DNA from: Anaerolineae bacterium
GTDB taxonomy: Bacteria; Chloroflexota; Anaerolineae; Aggregatilineales; Aggregatilineaceae
Reading direction: 5' to 3'
Assembly (NCBI GenBank): GCA_016929355.1
Contig: JAFGJA010000106.1
Location: 1-6,385, forward strand
DNA: 6,385 nucleotides
Position numbers and translations under genes: made by a program. The notes below the pieces were generated by a model, which was not told the DNA's origin, did not search any database, and saw only the letters and a list, made by a program, of their open reading frames with translations. This document shows positions 1 through 5,551 of the stretch, piece by piece. How positions within the stretch are numbered: the first letter of the stretch is position 1; every line of letters begins with the position of its first letter.

Positions 1-20
1 AGTTCCCATAGAATATCCAT
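1..20 (-). CDS. Start of an unidentified gene, cut by the window edge
   Basis: Reading the minus strand, an ATG at 20-18 begins a frame that is open to the window edge (first residues MDILWE). It is preceded by a near-ideal Shine-Dalgarno GGAGGT at 32-27, six bases from the ATG, and by a TATAAT box at 59-54. Together these make a genuine gene start likely even though only six codons are visible. The product cannot be identified. The gene is divergent from the Uma2 gene at 201. Confidence 0.6.
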
Positions 21-26
21 AGTCAG

Positions 27-59
27 ACCTCCACAAAATGGCAACGCTTGATTATTATA
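27..59 (-). promoter_or_regulatory. -10 box and ribosome binding site of the left-edge gene
   Basis: On the minus strand a perfect TATAAT lies at 59-54, and GGAGGT at 32-27 sits six bases before the ATG at 20. No good TTGACA-like -35 box was found 16-18 bp upstream, so the promoter call rests on the -10 box and its position. The 5' leader would be about 25 nt. Confidence 0.45.
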
Positions 60-87
60 GAACATGCGAAAATTTTAAGCATAATCA

Positions 88-137
88 GGGCCGCTTGCGG
101 TCCTTTCGTTGAGTAGCCGGGTCGTTGTACGGCCCGG
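88..137. repeat. Two adjacent GC-rich hairpins between divergent promoters
   Basis: The first hairpin pairs GGGCCG (88-93) with CGGTCC (98-103), one G-U pair, with loop CTTG. It is followed by a short T-rich run, TTTCGTT. The second pairs CCGGGTCG (117-124) with CGGCCCGG (130-137), one G-U pair, with loop TTGTA. The first looks like an intrinsic terminator, but no plus-strand gene ends just before it in the window and the flanking genes diverge. It may instead be a remnant of a palindromic intergenic repeat, like the one at 4264-4332. Confidence 0.4.
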
Positions 138-163
138 TGATTCCGCGACTCCCCCCAATACGC

Positions 164-192
164 TATAATCGACTCACACGCAGACACAGGAG
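164..192 (+). promoter_or_regulatory. -10 box and ribosome binding site of the Uma2 gene
   Basis: A perfect TATAAT at 164-169 lies 31 bp before the ATG at 201. AGGAG at 188-192 is eight bases from the ATG and fixes the start. The region 17 bp upstream of the -10 (TTCCGC, 141-146) is a poor -35 box, so the promoter is either weak or helped by an activator. Confidence 0.45.
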
Positions 193-200
193 CGCACACA

Positions 201-776
201 ATGACTACCGCGACTCGCCCGCTAACCGTCGATGACCTGCTGCGCCTCGGCTCCGATGCGCGAATCGAGGTCGTAGAAGGCGAGATTGTGGATCATCCGG
301 CGGCGGGTGGGCGTCATGCCTGGGTCTGCGGCAACATTCTCCGCGCGCTCGATCAATACGTTCGATTACATAAAATAGGGCTGGTGTTCGGATCAGGTTT
401 GTTGCATCTTCTGGCGATGGATGGTCAAAGCGTCGTGTCTGCGCGCGTACCGGACGCATCCTACATTCGCAAAGCCGATCTCGTGCCGGATTGGGACTTA
501 GATCGCCCCTATCCCGGCGCGCCGACGCTGGCCGTTGAGGTCATGTCGCCAGGGGACGAATTCGAGGATGTGGTGCAAAAAGTGGGCGAATATTTCGAGG
601 CGGGAACCTCGGAAGTGTGGGTTATACTGCCGCAGCCGCAGATCGTGTACCGCTATTTGCGCGGCGAATCGACGGTGCAGACCTATCGTGGTGACGACTC
701 GATGGATGTGAGCGCGCTGTTCCCCGATCTGACGCTTGCACTCTCTGCTATATTCGCGCTGCCCGATCTGGACTGA
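201..776 (+). CDS. Uma2 family (DUF820) PD-(D/E)xK endonuclease-like protein
   Basis: A 191-residue protein that matches the Uma2 (DUF820) pattern along its length. Residues 8-30 carry the usual opening (LTVDDLLRL, then VEGEIV). PDASYI supplies the first catalytic acid, D85; LAVEVMSPGD supplies E113; QKVGEYFEAGTSEVWVI supplies K127 and the conserved aromatic/Gly/Trp features. All core PD-(D/E)xK residues are therefore present, so it is probably an intact nuclease fold. The biological role of this family is not well established; members occur in many copies in Cyanobacteria and Chloroflexota. The start is supported by AGGAG eight bases upstream. The gene stands alone, divergent from the left-edge gene and convergent with the response regulator; nothing nearby suggests a transposase or restriction partner. 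Confidence 0.88.
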   Translation: MTTATRPLTVDDLLRLGSDARIEVVEGEIVDHPAAGGRHAWVCGNILRALDQYVRLHKIGLVFGSGLLHLLAMDGQSVVSARVPDASYIRKADLVPDWDLDRPYPGAPTLAVEVMSPGDEFEDVVQKVGEYFEAGTSEVWVILPQPQIVYRYLRGESTVQTYRGDDSMDVSALFPDLTLALSAIFALPDLD

Positions 777-803
777 AAGGTTTACTCTTGCTTTTACCCT
801 GAT

Positions 804-838
804 TTTCTCTGTGTTCTTTGTGTCTCTGCGGTGAACTA
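804..838. repeat. 'CACAGAGACACAGAG'-type dispersed intergenic repeat
   Basis: On the minus strand this stretch contains CACCGCAGAGACACAAAG followed by AACACAGAGAAAA. It is a slightly diverged copy of the purine-rich CACAGAG-type repeat that I know from many environmental bacterial genomes. It fills most of the 65-bp gap between the convergent Uma2 and response-regulator genes. No hairpin is visible, so it is not an obvious terminator. Family membership is from memory; the sequence pattern itself is clear. Confidence 0.55.
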
Positions 839-841
839 ATC

Positions 842-1192
842 TCACCCGAATCTTCGCACCAAGTCCCGCAACTGGTCATAGCTGATCGGCTTCTGCAAGA
901 TCAAATCCGCCTCATCATACGCCTGATCGACCATGTGCGGGTTCGCGCTGATCACGATCACGCGCACGTCCGCCAACGCCGCCGTTTGGCGGATGTGGTG
1001 CAAAACCTCTAAGCCGGAAACTTTCGGGAGATTCAGATCGAGCAGCACGAGGTTTGGGGGGCGCGCTGCTAACTGATCCAGCGCCGCCTGTCCGTCATAG
1101 ACCACAGCTACCTCAAAAGCCGTTTCTTGCAGCACCAATTCCACAAACCGCGCGATCTCGGCATCATCTTCAACGACTAATGCGTAAGCCAT
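842..1192 (-). CDS. Stand-alone response-regulator receiver (CheY-like)
   Basis: This 116-residue protein is a receiver domain with no output domain. Counting from the chosen ATG (1192), the acidic pocket is E8/D9/D10 (VVEDD), the phospho-acceptor is D52 (LVLLDLNLP), the switch residue is S82 (VIVISAN) and the conserved lysine is K101 (LQKP), so it should be phosphorylatable. The frame opens with a TTG at 1210, but GGGGA at 1204-1200 lies seven bases before the ATG at 1192 (four before an adjacent ATG at 1195), and MAYALVVEDD is a normal receiver beginning. It presumably signals by protein contact or serves in a phosphorelay. No histidine kinase is in the window. It lies 63 nt downstream of the MBL-fold gene on the same strand and is convergent with Uma2. 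Confidence 0.9.
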   Translation of the reverse strand: MAYALVVEDDAEIARFVELVLQETAFEVAVVYDGQAALDQLAARPPNLVLLDLNLPKVSGLEVLHHIRQTAALADVRVIVISANPHMVDQAYDEADLILQKPISYDQLRDLVRRFG

Positions 1193-1225
1193 CATGCTTT
1201 CCCCACTCAAACTCGCTATGTGGTT

Positions 1226-1231
1226 AGTATA
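1226..1231 (-). promoter_or_regulatory. Possible -10 box for the response regulator
   Basis: TATACT on the minus strand (five of six to consensus) lies 34 bp before the ATG at 1192, in the gap after the MBL-fold gene. No convincing -35 box was found. It could give the receiver a transcript of its own in addition to readthrough from the upstream genes. Confidence 0.3.
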
Positions 1232-1255
1232 CGCAAATTTTGGTTTTTGTGCGGC

Positions 1256-2044
1256 TTAGGCGTGATCCAATTGCCACCCATTGCCCTGTGCTGTTACATG
1301 ATAGGGGCCGGGATCGGTACAATGATACACGTAGATCGGAACGGCTTCGGCGGCAGCGCGATCCATCACCGTGCGCCGCGTTTGGATGGCCTGCGTCGGG
1401 TCAGTATCCGCGACGATGTTCCAAGTAGGATGTGCCGTGTGCAGGGGATGCGCGATCACATCTCCGACGTACAGCAGGCGCTCACCCTCGGATTCCAACA
1501 GCAGCGCGATCTGACCCGGTGTATGGCCCGGCGCAGGGATCGCGGTGATCCCCGGTAGAATGGTGTTCGTTGGCGCGATGTGGTTGATTTGCGGTTCGAA
1601 TTTCGCCAGCAGATCACGTACTGATCCCCGTTTTTTCTGCCAGTAAGTCCATTCCGGTTCTGAGAGCATGATTTGCGCATGGGGAAACACTGGCGTGTTT
1701 TCCGCCGTAATCGTGCCGCCCGCATGATCGCCATGTGCGTGTGATAGCACGACAATGTCAATGTTTTCCGGCGCGATTCCCGCCTCCGCCAGCCCTGCGA
1801 TCAAGCAACCTGTGTCGGGATGAAGCGCCCCCAGGCCCGTATCGATCAGGATCGTGTGCGCGCCAGTCTGTACCAGCAGGCAATGAAATGGCGTCAACAG
1901 TTTGCCTTTGGTGAGGGGATACGATGCTAACGCGGCGCGGAGATCGTCCTCTGGCGCGTTGCAGAAAAAACTCTGCGGTTTGTACCCGACAAACCCGTCG
2001 TTAATTGCCTGACAGGTCAATGCGCCGATCTGAAAACGGATCAT
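1256..2044 (-). CDS. Metallo-beta-lactamase-fold hydrolase
   Basis: A 262-residue MBL-superfamily protein without a signal peptide, so probably cytoplasmic. In order, it has D68 (LIDTGLG), the metal motif HAHGDHAGG (H102, H104, D106, H107), H174 (APGHTPGQ), D195 (YVGDV) and a late histidine H241 (YVYHCTDPG). These are the ligands for a dinuclear metal site, so an active hydrolase is expected. The closest general group is the AHL-lactonase-like/'MBL fold metallo-hydrolase' set; the substrate cannot be told from sequence. An ATG at 2050 directly abuts AGGAG (2055-2051), leaving no spacer, while the ATG at 2044 has a six-base spacer, so 2044 is chosen. It starts 31 nt after the lipoprotein gene ends and is probably co-transcribed with it. 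Confidence 0.9.
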   Translation of the reverse strand: MIRFQIGALTCQAINDGFVGYKPQSFFCNAPEDDLRAALASYPLTKGKLLTPFHCLLVQTGAHTILIDTGLGALHPDTGCLIAGLAEAGIAPENIDIVVLSHAHGDHAGGTITAENTPVFPHAQIMLSEPEWTYWQKKRGSVRDLLAKFEPQINHIAPTNTILPGITAIPAPGHTPGQIALLLESEGERLLYVGDVIAHPLHTAHPTWNIVADTDPTQAIQTRRTVMDRAAAEAVPIYVYHCTDPGPYHVTAQGNGWQLDHA

Positions 2045-2075
2045 ACTCATCTCCTGGGGAGGACAAGCTCTCCCT

Positions 2076-3170
2076 CTACTGATTCTGAACCGGAAATCGT
2101 ACTAACAACCAATTGGCAATCGTATCCAATAAACCCGGTTGTGCCGTGAGCAGCGCTGCGCCGTGTCCATCTACGTTCTGCTGCGCCGGGTAGATGATCA
2201 GTTGGTGATCGCCGCGCGCCATACTATCCAACGCGATGCTGTCGGCGGGATTGTTATCGTCGTTTTCGCTGGCGACAATCAACATCGGACGTGTACCCAG
2301 ACGGGCTACAGCATCGGGGGTAGTGATGCCGAGATAATCCAGGCCGGGACTCAGCAGGATTGCGCCGCCGCACGCGAGATCAGACGAACACGCGCTCAGG
2401 AGCAGATTCGCCCCGATCCCCGCGCCGATGACCGTGATCTGGCTCGATGCGATGCCCGGTAACTGGCTGAATTGGCTCAGGGCAGCGTGCGCGTCATCTT
2501 GCGCCAGTACCCAATCAGTCGATCCGCCTGTTGTGCCATAGCCGCGCAGATCGACCAGCAGCACTGCATAGCCGCGTGCCTGCAAGCGCAGCGCCAATTC
2601 GCCCCACGCCGCGCGATCCCGCACCATGATCAGCACACCCGGCGCAGGCCGCGCCGCCGCGTTATACAACGTACTGTTGAGGATCAAACCATCCGCCGCG
2701 CTGATCAGAATCGGAAGCTGCGCTTCAGTGGGCAATGGGGTGATCGTCGGCAGGTCTTGATCCGGCTGCCCTTCCGCCGCGAGACTCGCCTGGGTAGGAT
2801 TACTCGCGCCAACCGTGTCTGGTGCTTGCTCGCGGATAGTTGGCCCTTCTGCAAGCGGGGCGATGGGATTCACCGTTGGGCTGGCGGCAATGGGGGGCAG
2901 GGAGGTGAACCATTCCGTCGTGGTGGTGGGTTGCGGTGCGGGAGTTGCATCGGTGCAGGCGGTGAAGGTGAGCATCATGAGCAGCAGCGCCGCGCCGAAG
3001 AGGATTTTCGTAGAGGGGTATCGCCATACGCCCGGTTTTACCTCACCCCCCGCCCCCCTCTCCATGCATGGAGAGAGGGAGTCAGATCGCGTGATCAAGT
3101 CCCCTCTCCGTTTACGGGGAGGGCGGCAACCAAAGGTTGCTCTGGGGGAGGGGTTTGTTTTTCCATTCAT
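2076..3170 (-). CDS. Lipoprotein with alpha/beta-hydrolase fold lacking the catalytic Ser
   Basis: The longest frame is 364 residues. Residues 55-72 form a hydrophobic signal segment ending in TFTAC, a lipobox with C72 as the lipidated Cys. A Pro/Thr-rich linker follows to about 150, then an alpha/beta-hydrolase domain (about 152-360) of the dienelactone-hydrolase-like type: VDLRGYGTTGG (207-217), nucleophile elbow VIGAGIGANLLL, LLSPGLDYLG, VASENDD (acid D304 or D305) and DGHGAALL (H336). The elbow reads G-A-G-I-G with Gly251 (codon GGG, 2420-2418) where Ser belongs, so ordinary serine-hydrolase activity is unlikely. Start is uncertain: the ATG at 3170 is 3 nt after the methyltransferase stop but lacks a Shine-Dalgarno; a TTG at 3098 has GGAG seven bases upstream; ATG 3065 would also keep the signal peptide. 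Residues up to about 44 are repeat DNA. It likely sits outside the cell, anchored to the membrane. Confidence 0.82.
   Translation of the reverse strand: MNGKTNPSPRATFGCRPPRKRRGDLITRSDSLSPCMERGAGGEVKPGVWRYPSTKILFGAALLLMMLTFTACTDATPAPQPTTTTEWFTSLPPIAASPTVNPIAPLAEGPTIREQAPDTVGASNPTQASLAAEGQPDQDLPTITPLPTEAQLPILISAADGLILNSTLYNAAARPAPGVLIMVRDRAAWGELALRLQARGYAVLLVDLRGYGTTGGSTDWVLAQDDAHAALSQFSQLPGIASSQITVIGAGIGANLLLSACSSDLACGGAILLSPGLDYLGITTPDAVARLGTRPMLIVASENDDNNPADSIALDSMARGDHQLIIYPAQQNVDGHGAALLTAQPGLLDTIANWLLVRFPVQNQ
3041..3157. repeat. CCTCACCCCC repeat element, copy 1 (three hairpin modules)
   Basis: The element begins CCTCACCCCCCGCCCCC and ends GGGGGAGGGG. It contains a perfect 18-bp palindrome (3058-3075, centred on ATGCAT), a hairpin CCCTCTCCGT (3102-3111)/ACGGGGAGGG (3114-3123) with one G-U pair, and a perfect GCAACC (3126-3131)/GGTTGC (3135-3140) hairpin with loop AAA. 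It is clearly homologous to 5552-5641: both carry GGGAGTCAG and GATCAAGTCCCC at matching places in the same orientation. Here it lies inside the open reading frame of the lipoprotein leader. Confidence 0.85.
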
Positions 3171-3173
3171 TGC

Positions 3174-3992
3174 CTACGCGCTCGCTTTGCCCGCCACCAC
3201 GATCATGCGTTCGCAGCCATCTTCAAACGGCTCCTGAAAATAATCACCATAAGTGGTCACAGCTTCAAAACCGGTAGCCGCCAGTAACAAATCCATTTCG
3301 CCGGGGAACACGTAGCGCAGCACCAATGGCGCAAGGGTGCGATGCACGGCGCTGTCATCCATGATTTCGTCATAGATCCAGGTGACGTGTAACTGCTGCG
3401 CCACACGATCAATCGTGCTCATCGACTGCTGCATGACAAGGTGGCCGCTTTCCGGTTCGGTAAACATACGCTCCAGCGTCAACGACGCATCATCGGCGGT
3501 GGCGAAGGCTTCCCCGGCGTTGGGCAAATCCAGCACCAACAGCCCATCGTCGGCCAGCAGCGAATGAAAATGGCGCAGCGCCGTTAACTGATCCGGCTGC
3601 GTTTTGAAGTGCATGAAGCCATTATAGGGTACGATGATTAGTTTGAAGCGTTCCTCTAACGCGACCTTGAGCGCGTCGCCCTGGACAAACGTGACCAATC
3701 CCTTGAGATCGGGCATGGTTTCGATCAACGCATCCAGCCTGCGCCAGCCGCGTGCCAGCATCGCTTCTGAATTATCCACGCCCACGACGCGCAGACTTTC
3801 GTCGATCAGTTCCTCGGCGAGATGCAGCATGACGCGCCCGGTCCCGCAGCCCACATCCAACACCGGGCCGCCGGTATCCTCGGCCAGTTCCACATACAGC
3901 GCCAGATCGTCATTCATCTGGGCGTTTTCAGCATCATAAAAGCGCGCAATGGTATCGTAAAATTTTACATTTGGATTTGTATTCGGACTCAT
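3174..3992 (-). CDS. Class I SAM-dependent methyltransferase
   Basis: A 272-residue Rossmann-fold methyltransferase, normal length for the Methyltransf_25/11-like group. Motif I is VLDVGCGTG (44-52), the acidic residue binding the SAM ribose is D73 (VGVDNSEAML), the adenine-side acid is D106 (VQGDAL), and FKLIIVPYNGFMHF (116-129) is motif IV. The C-terminus YGDYFQEPFEDGCERMIVVAGK resembles family members acting on small molecules, but the substrate is unknown. The ATG is preceded by AGGA (4005-4002) nine bases upstream. It is the first gene of the minus-strand group, and its stop is 3 nt before the lipoprotein frame. The promoter presumably lies in 3993-4110. A 12-bp palindrome, GTAAAATTTTAC (3957-3968), falls in codons 9-12 and is probably chance. 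Confidence 0.9.
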   Translation of the reverse strand: MSPNTNPNVKFYDTIARFYDAENAQMNDDLALYVELAEDTGGPVLDVGCGTGRVMLHLAEELIDESLRVVGVDNSEAMLARGWRRLDALIETMPDLKGLVTFVQGDALKVALEERFKLIIVPYNGFMHFKTQPDQLTALRHFHSLLADDGLLVLDLPNAGEAFATADDASLTLERMFTEPESGHLVMQQSMSTIDRVAQQLHVTWIYDEIMDDSAVHRTLAPLVLRYVFPGEMDLLLAATGFEAVTTYGDYFQEPFEDGCERMIVVAGKASA

Positions 3993-4025
3993 CGTTTCCC
4001 ATCCTGATCAGGTTTGCTGCTGCGC

Positions 4026-4031
4026 AGTGTA
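4026..4031 (-). promoter_or_regulatory. Weak candidate -10 box for the methyltransferase operon
   Basis: TACACT on the minus strand (four of six to TATAAT) lies 33 bp before the methyltransferase ATG. No well-spaced -35 box accompanies it: TTGATT is present but only 14 bp away. It is listed because this gap must contain the operon's promoter and nothing better was found. Confidence 0.2.
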
Positions 4032-4082
4032 GCCCAAACCCGCCGAATCAACCATAAGAAATCCATGAATCCGCGTGGGATG

Positions 4083-4108
4083 ATTGCGCGATTACGTTAT
4101 CGTGAAAG
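4083..4108. promoter_or_regulatory. Upstream operator-like site (copy A)
   Basis: ATGATTGCGC at 4080-4089 is identical to ATGATTGCGC at 4149-4158. Over the first 21 bases the two copies differ at only three positions. Taken as a 12-2-12 inverted repeat, its half-sites match at about 8 of 12, so it is a weaker palindrome than copy B. It lies just upstream of the -35 box, between the two divergent transcription units, where the same regulator could influence both. Confidence 0.5.
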
Positions 4109-4114
4109 TTTTGC

Positions 4115-4143
4115 TTGACAAGCCCCCTGGGAAATGCTAAAAT
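4115..4143 (+). promoter_or_regulatory. Near-consensus sigma-70 promoter of the ArsR-type regulator
   Basis: TTGACA at 4115-4120 is a perfect -35 box. Exactly 17 bp later comes TAAAAT (4138-4143, five of six), preceded by an extended-minus-10 TGC at 4135-4137. Transcription should start near 4150. It points toward the regulator gene at 4422, giving a leader of about 270 nt. It is flanked on both sides by related operator-like sites. Confidence 0.8.
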
Positions 4144-4151
4144 TTTGAATG

Positions 4152-4177
4152 ATTGCGCAATTATGTAATTTCGCAAT
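4152..4177. promoter_or_regulatory. 12-2-12 inverted-repeat operator over the transcription start (copy B)
   Basis: Half-sites ATTGCGCAATTA (4152-4163) and TAATTTCGCAAT (4166-4177) are reverse complements at 11 of 12 positions, separated by TG. The 12-2-12 layout is that described for ArsR/SmtB-family operators. The site overlaps the expected start of transcription (about 4150), so a bound dimer would block the promoter. The nearest regulator gene, at 4422, encodes an ArsR-type protein, which makes it the natural candidate ligand. Confidence 0.7.
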
Positions 4178-4263
4178 GGAAGAGTGTCATGCCTCGTGCA
4201 TCTGCCCGCTACAAATTTTAGTGATCGATCAGGTTAAAGGAAAACAAGTCAAACGCGCTCAAG

Positions 4264-4332
4264 GTAGGGCCGGACCAGCATGTCGGCCCAGGGTGAACAC
4301 ATGACGAACCGCAGGTTCGCCTGCGCCCCTAC
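4264..4332. repeat. GTAGGG...CCCTAC interspersed palindromic repeat
   Basis: The outer ends GTAGGG (4264-4269) and CCCTAC (4327-4332) are inverted. Inside is an imperfect stem of GGGCCGGAC (4267-4275) with GTCGGCCC (4282-4289), and a perfect stem of CGAACC (4305-4310) with GGTTCG (4314-4319), loop GCA. The pattern resembles the GTAGGGGCG...GGTTCGCCCCTAC elements scattered between genes in Chloroflexota and Cyanobacteria. That comparison is from memory; only one copy is in the window. It lies in the regulator's leader. Confidence 0.65.
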
Positions 4333-4421
4333 AGGATGATGCGAACTATATTTGTTTTCTCCATAAGACACGGTTAACATCTAGGGCAACCAACACCCTA
4401 ACGCACGATAAGGAAAAATCC

Positions 4422-5483
4422 ATGCCATTGGAAGTGATCGAATCCACCGACCCCATTAGCGAATTAATCCGGTTTAAGACTTCGGCCATTTACGAGATGA
4501 TCATCAGTCTCCAACTGCTGCACCGCCCGACGCGCCGGTCAGCCTGGGCCGAAAATGCCCGTACCAGCTTATCAACGGAATTTTTGCGGGAACTGGATGC
4601 GGTGTATAAACCGTTCGCCGACGGGCACATTTTTCTTGAAATGCCGGTGGATTATGATGATCACGACAGTGTGGACGGTTTTTTCGACTATGTACGGGTG
4701 ATGGACCCGGTGCAGTTTGTGTTTTATCTGGTAGGGCGGATTCTCTCCCCGGATGAAATCGCCGACATTGGCCTTGATGTTGAGCCGCTCACGGCTGCGC
4801 TGCGGGCATCCCCTTATGACAATTATTGTAAGTGTTTGAACGTGCCGTTTGACGAAATCCTGGCCGATGTGCCTGCTTTTCAGAGGCGGCTGGCTGCGCT
4901 GTGGCAGTGGTATTGGGACGAGTTCTTCCATAAGCAGATCGACGACCTGCAACTGCGTTGGCATCAGGCGCTTGAGGATAAGCAAAATCTGCTGGCGCGC
5001 TCCGGCGGACAGGCGTTATATGAGCATGTGACCGGCAAACCGCACTTAATTGCGCCACTGCCACCGGGCTATCCGGTCAGAGAAGTAGTCTTTGTGCCCC
5101 TGTACTTGATTCCGTCGCCGGTTTATATCTTTTACGGCTACGGCAATATCACGGTGATCTTTGACAGCGAGCGCACCGAGGCCCGGTTAGCCGAAGTGGA
5201 ACAGAGCAAAGAATCGCTCCTGGCAGCATTCAAAGCGTTGAGCGACGGTTCGCGGCTGGATATTTTGCGGCTGATCACGCAGCATGAAGGCACGATGAAC
5301 GGTAAAATGATCGCCAAAAAGCTCAGTTTATCTGCGCCAACTGTTTCGCGGCATCTGGGCCAGCTTAAAGAAGCGGGCATCATCACCGAGGAATCAACGG
5401 ATAACCGCACGATCACCTACAAATTGCAGCGCGAGGCAGTGCAGCAATTGCCGGATGTGCTGCTGGAATATTTGTGGCATTGA
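4422..5483 (+). CDS. ArsR/SmtB-type transcriptional regulator with large N-terminal domain
   Basis: A 353-residue protein. The C-terminal part (about 265-340) is a winged helix-turn-helix of ArsR type: FKALSDGSRLDILRLI, then MIAKKLSLSAPTVSRHLGQL (296-315, recognition helix near 303-314) and the wing ESTDNRTITYKL. The first 260 residues have no metal-binding motif such as ELCVCDL; the only Cys pair is C136-x-C138. That region resembles the DUF5937-like N-terminal domain of long ArsR-family proteins and probably senses a ligand or partner, not yet known. It is about three times the size of a classical ArsR repressor. The ATG has AAGGA (4410-4414) seven bases upstream. The strong promoter at 4115-4143 with flanking operators suggests autoregulation. 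No transporter or resistance gene is adjacent, so its target is unclear. Confidence 0.87.
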   Translation: MPLEVIESTDPISELIRFKTSAIYEMIISLQLLHRPTRRSAWAENARTSLSTEFLRELDAVYKPFADGHIFLEMPVDYDDHDSVDGFFDYVRVMDPVQFVFYLVGRILSPDEIADIGLDVEPLTAALRASPYDNYCKCLNVPFDEILADVPAFQRRLAALWQWYWDEFFHKQIDDLQLRWHQALEDKQNLLARSGGQALYEHVTGKPHLIAPLPPGYPVREVVFVPLYLIPSPVYIFYGYGNITVIFDSERTEARLAEVEQSKESLLAAFKALSDGSRLDILRLITQHEGTMNGKMIAKKLSLSAPTVSRHLGQLKEAGIITEESTDNRTITYKLQREAVQQLPDVLLEYLWH

Positions 5484-5551
5484 TCGTAGGGCATGACGCC
5501 GCCCGAATTTTCTTGCGCTGTGTAAGTGACTGTGATACACATTTTATACGG

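Larger units (their letters stand above)
3993..4421. other. 429-bp divergent intergenic region
   Basis: This gap separates the minus-strand methyltransferase group from the plus-strand ArsR regulator. From left to right it holds the methyltransferase leader (with the 10-bp palindrome CCTGATCAGG at 4003-4012), a possible minus -10 box (4031-4026), an upstream operator-like site (4083-4108), a strong plus-strand promoter (4115-4143), a downstream operator (4152-4177) and an interspersed palindromic repeat (4264-4332). The ribosome binding site AAGGA (4410-4414) of the regulator comes last. No convincing gene is seen in it. Confidence 0.7.

Noticed and set aside
498..845. A minus-strand frame starting with MRLVHRRDTKNTEKI across the CACAGAG-type repeat
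   Set aside because: The N-terminus is the translated repeat and the rest is antisense to the Uma2 gene; no ribosome binding site.
1208..1210. TTG at 1210 as start of the response regulator
   Set aside because: The Shine-Dalgarno-like GGGGA lies after it and fits the ATG at 1192 (or 1195) instead.
2048..2050. ATG at 2050 as start of the MBL-fold gene
   Set aside because: It touches the AGGAG with no spacer; the in-frame ATG at 2044 has a six-base spacer.
3041..3157. Repeat hairpins as CRISPR repeats
   Set aside because: No regular spacing or spacers; the two copies are 2.5 kb apart and consist of differing hairpin modules.
2472..3287. A 271-codon plus-strand frame antisense to the lipoprotein gene
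   Set aside because: Arg/Gln-rich composition typical of the reverse strand of a GC-rich gene; it overlaps a well-supported gene on the other strand and includes repeat DNA.
4003..4012. CCTGATCAGG palindrome in the methyltransferase leader as an operator
   Set aside because: Short, overlaps the Shine-Dalgarno region, no second copy; GATC is common throughout this window.
4150..4302. A 50-codon plus-strand frame from an ATG at the predicted transcription start (MIAQLCNFAM...)
   Set aside because: It runs through the operator and into the palindromic repeat, has no ribosome binding site, and shows no recognisable protein pattern.
5519..5545. Hairpin TGTGTA/TACACA followed by TTTT just after the ArsR-type gene, as a terminator
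   Set aside because: Only six weak base pairs and an 11-base loop; the stem-loop at 5671-5715 is far better.
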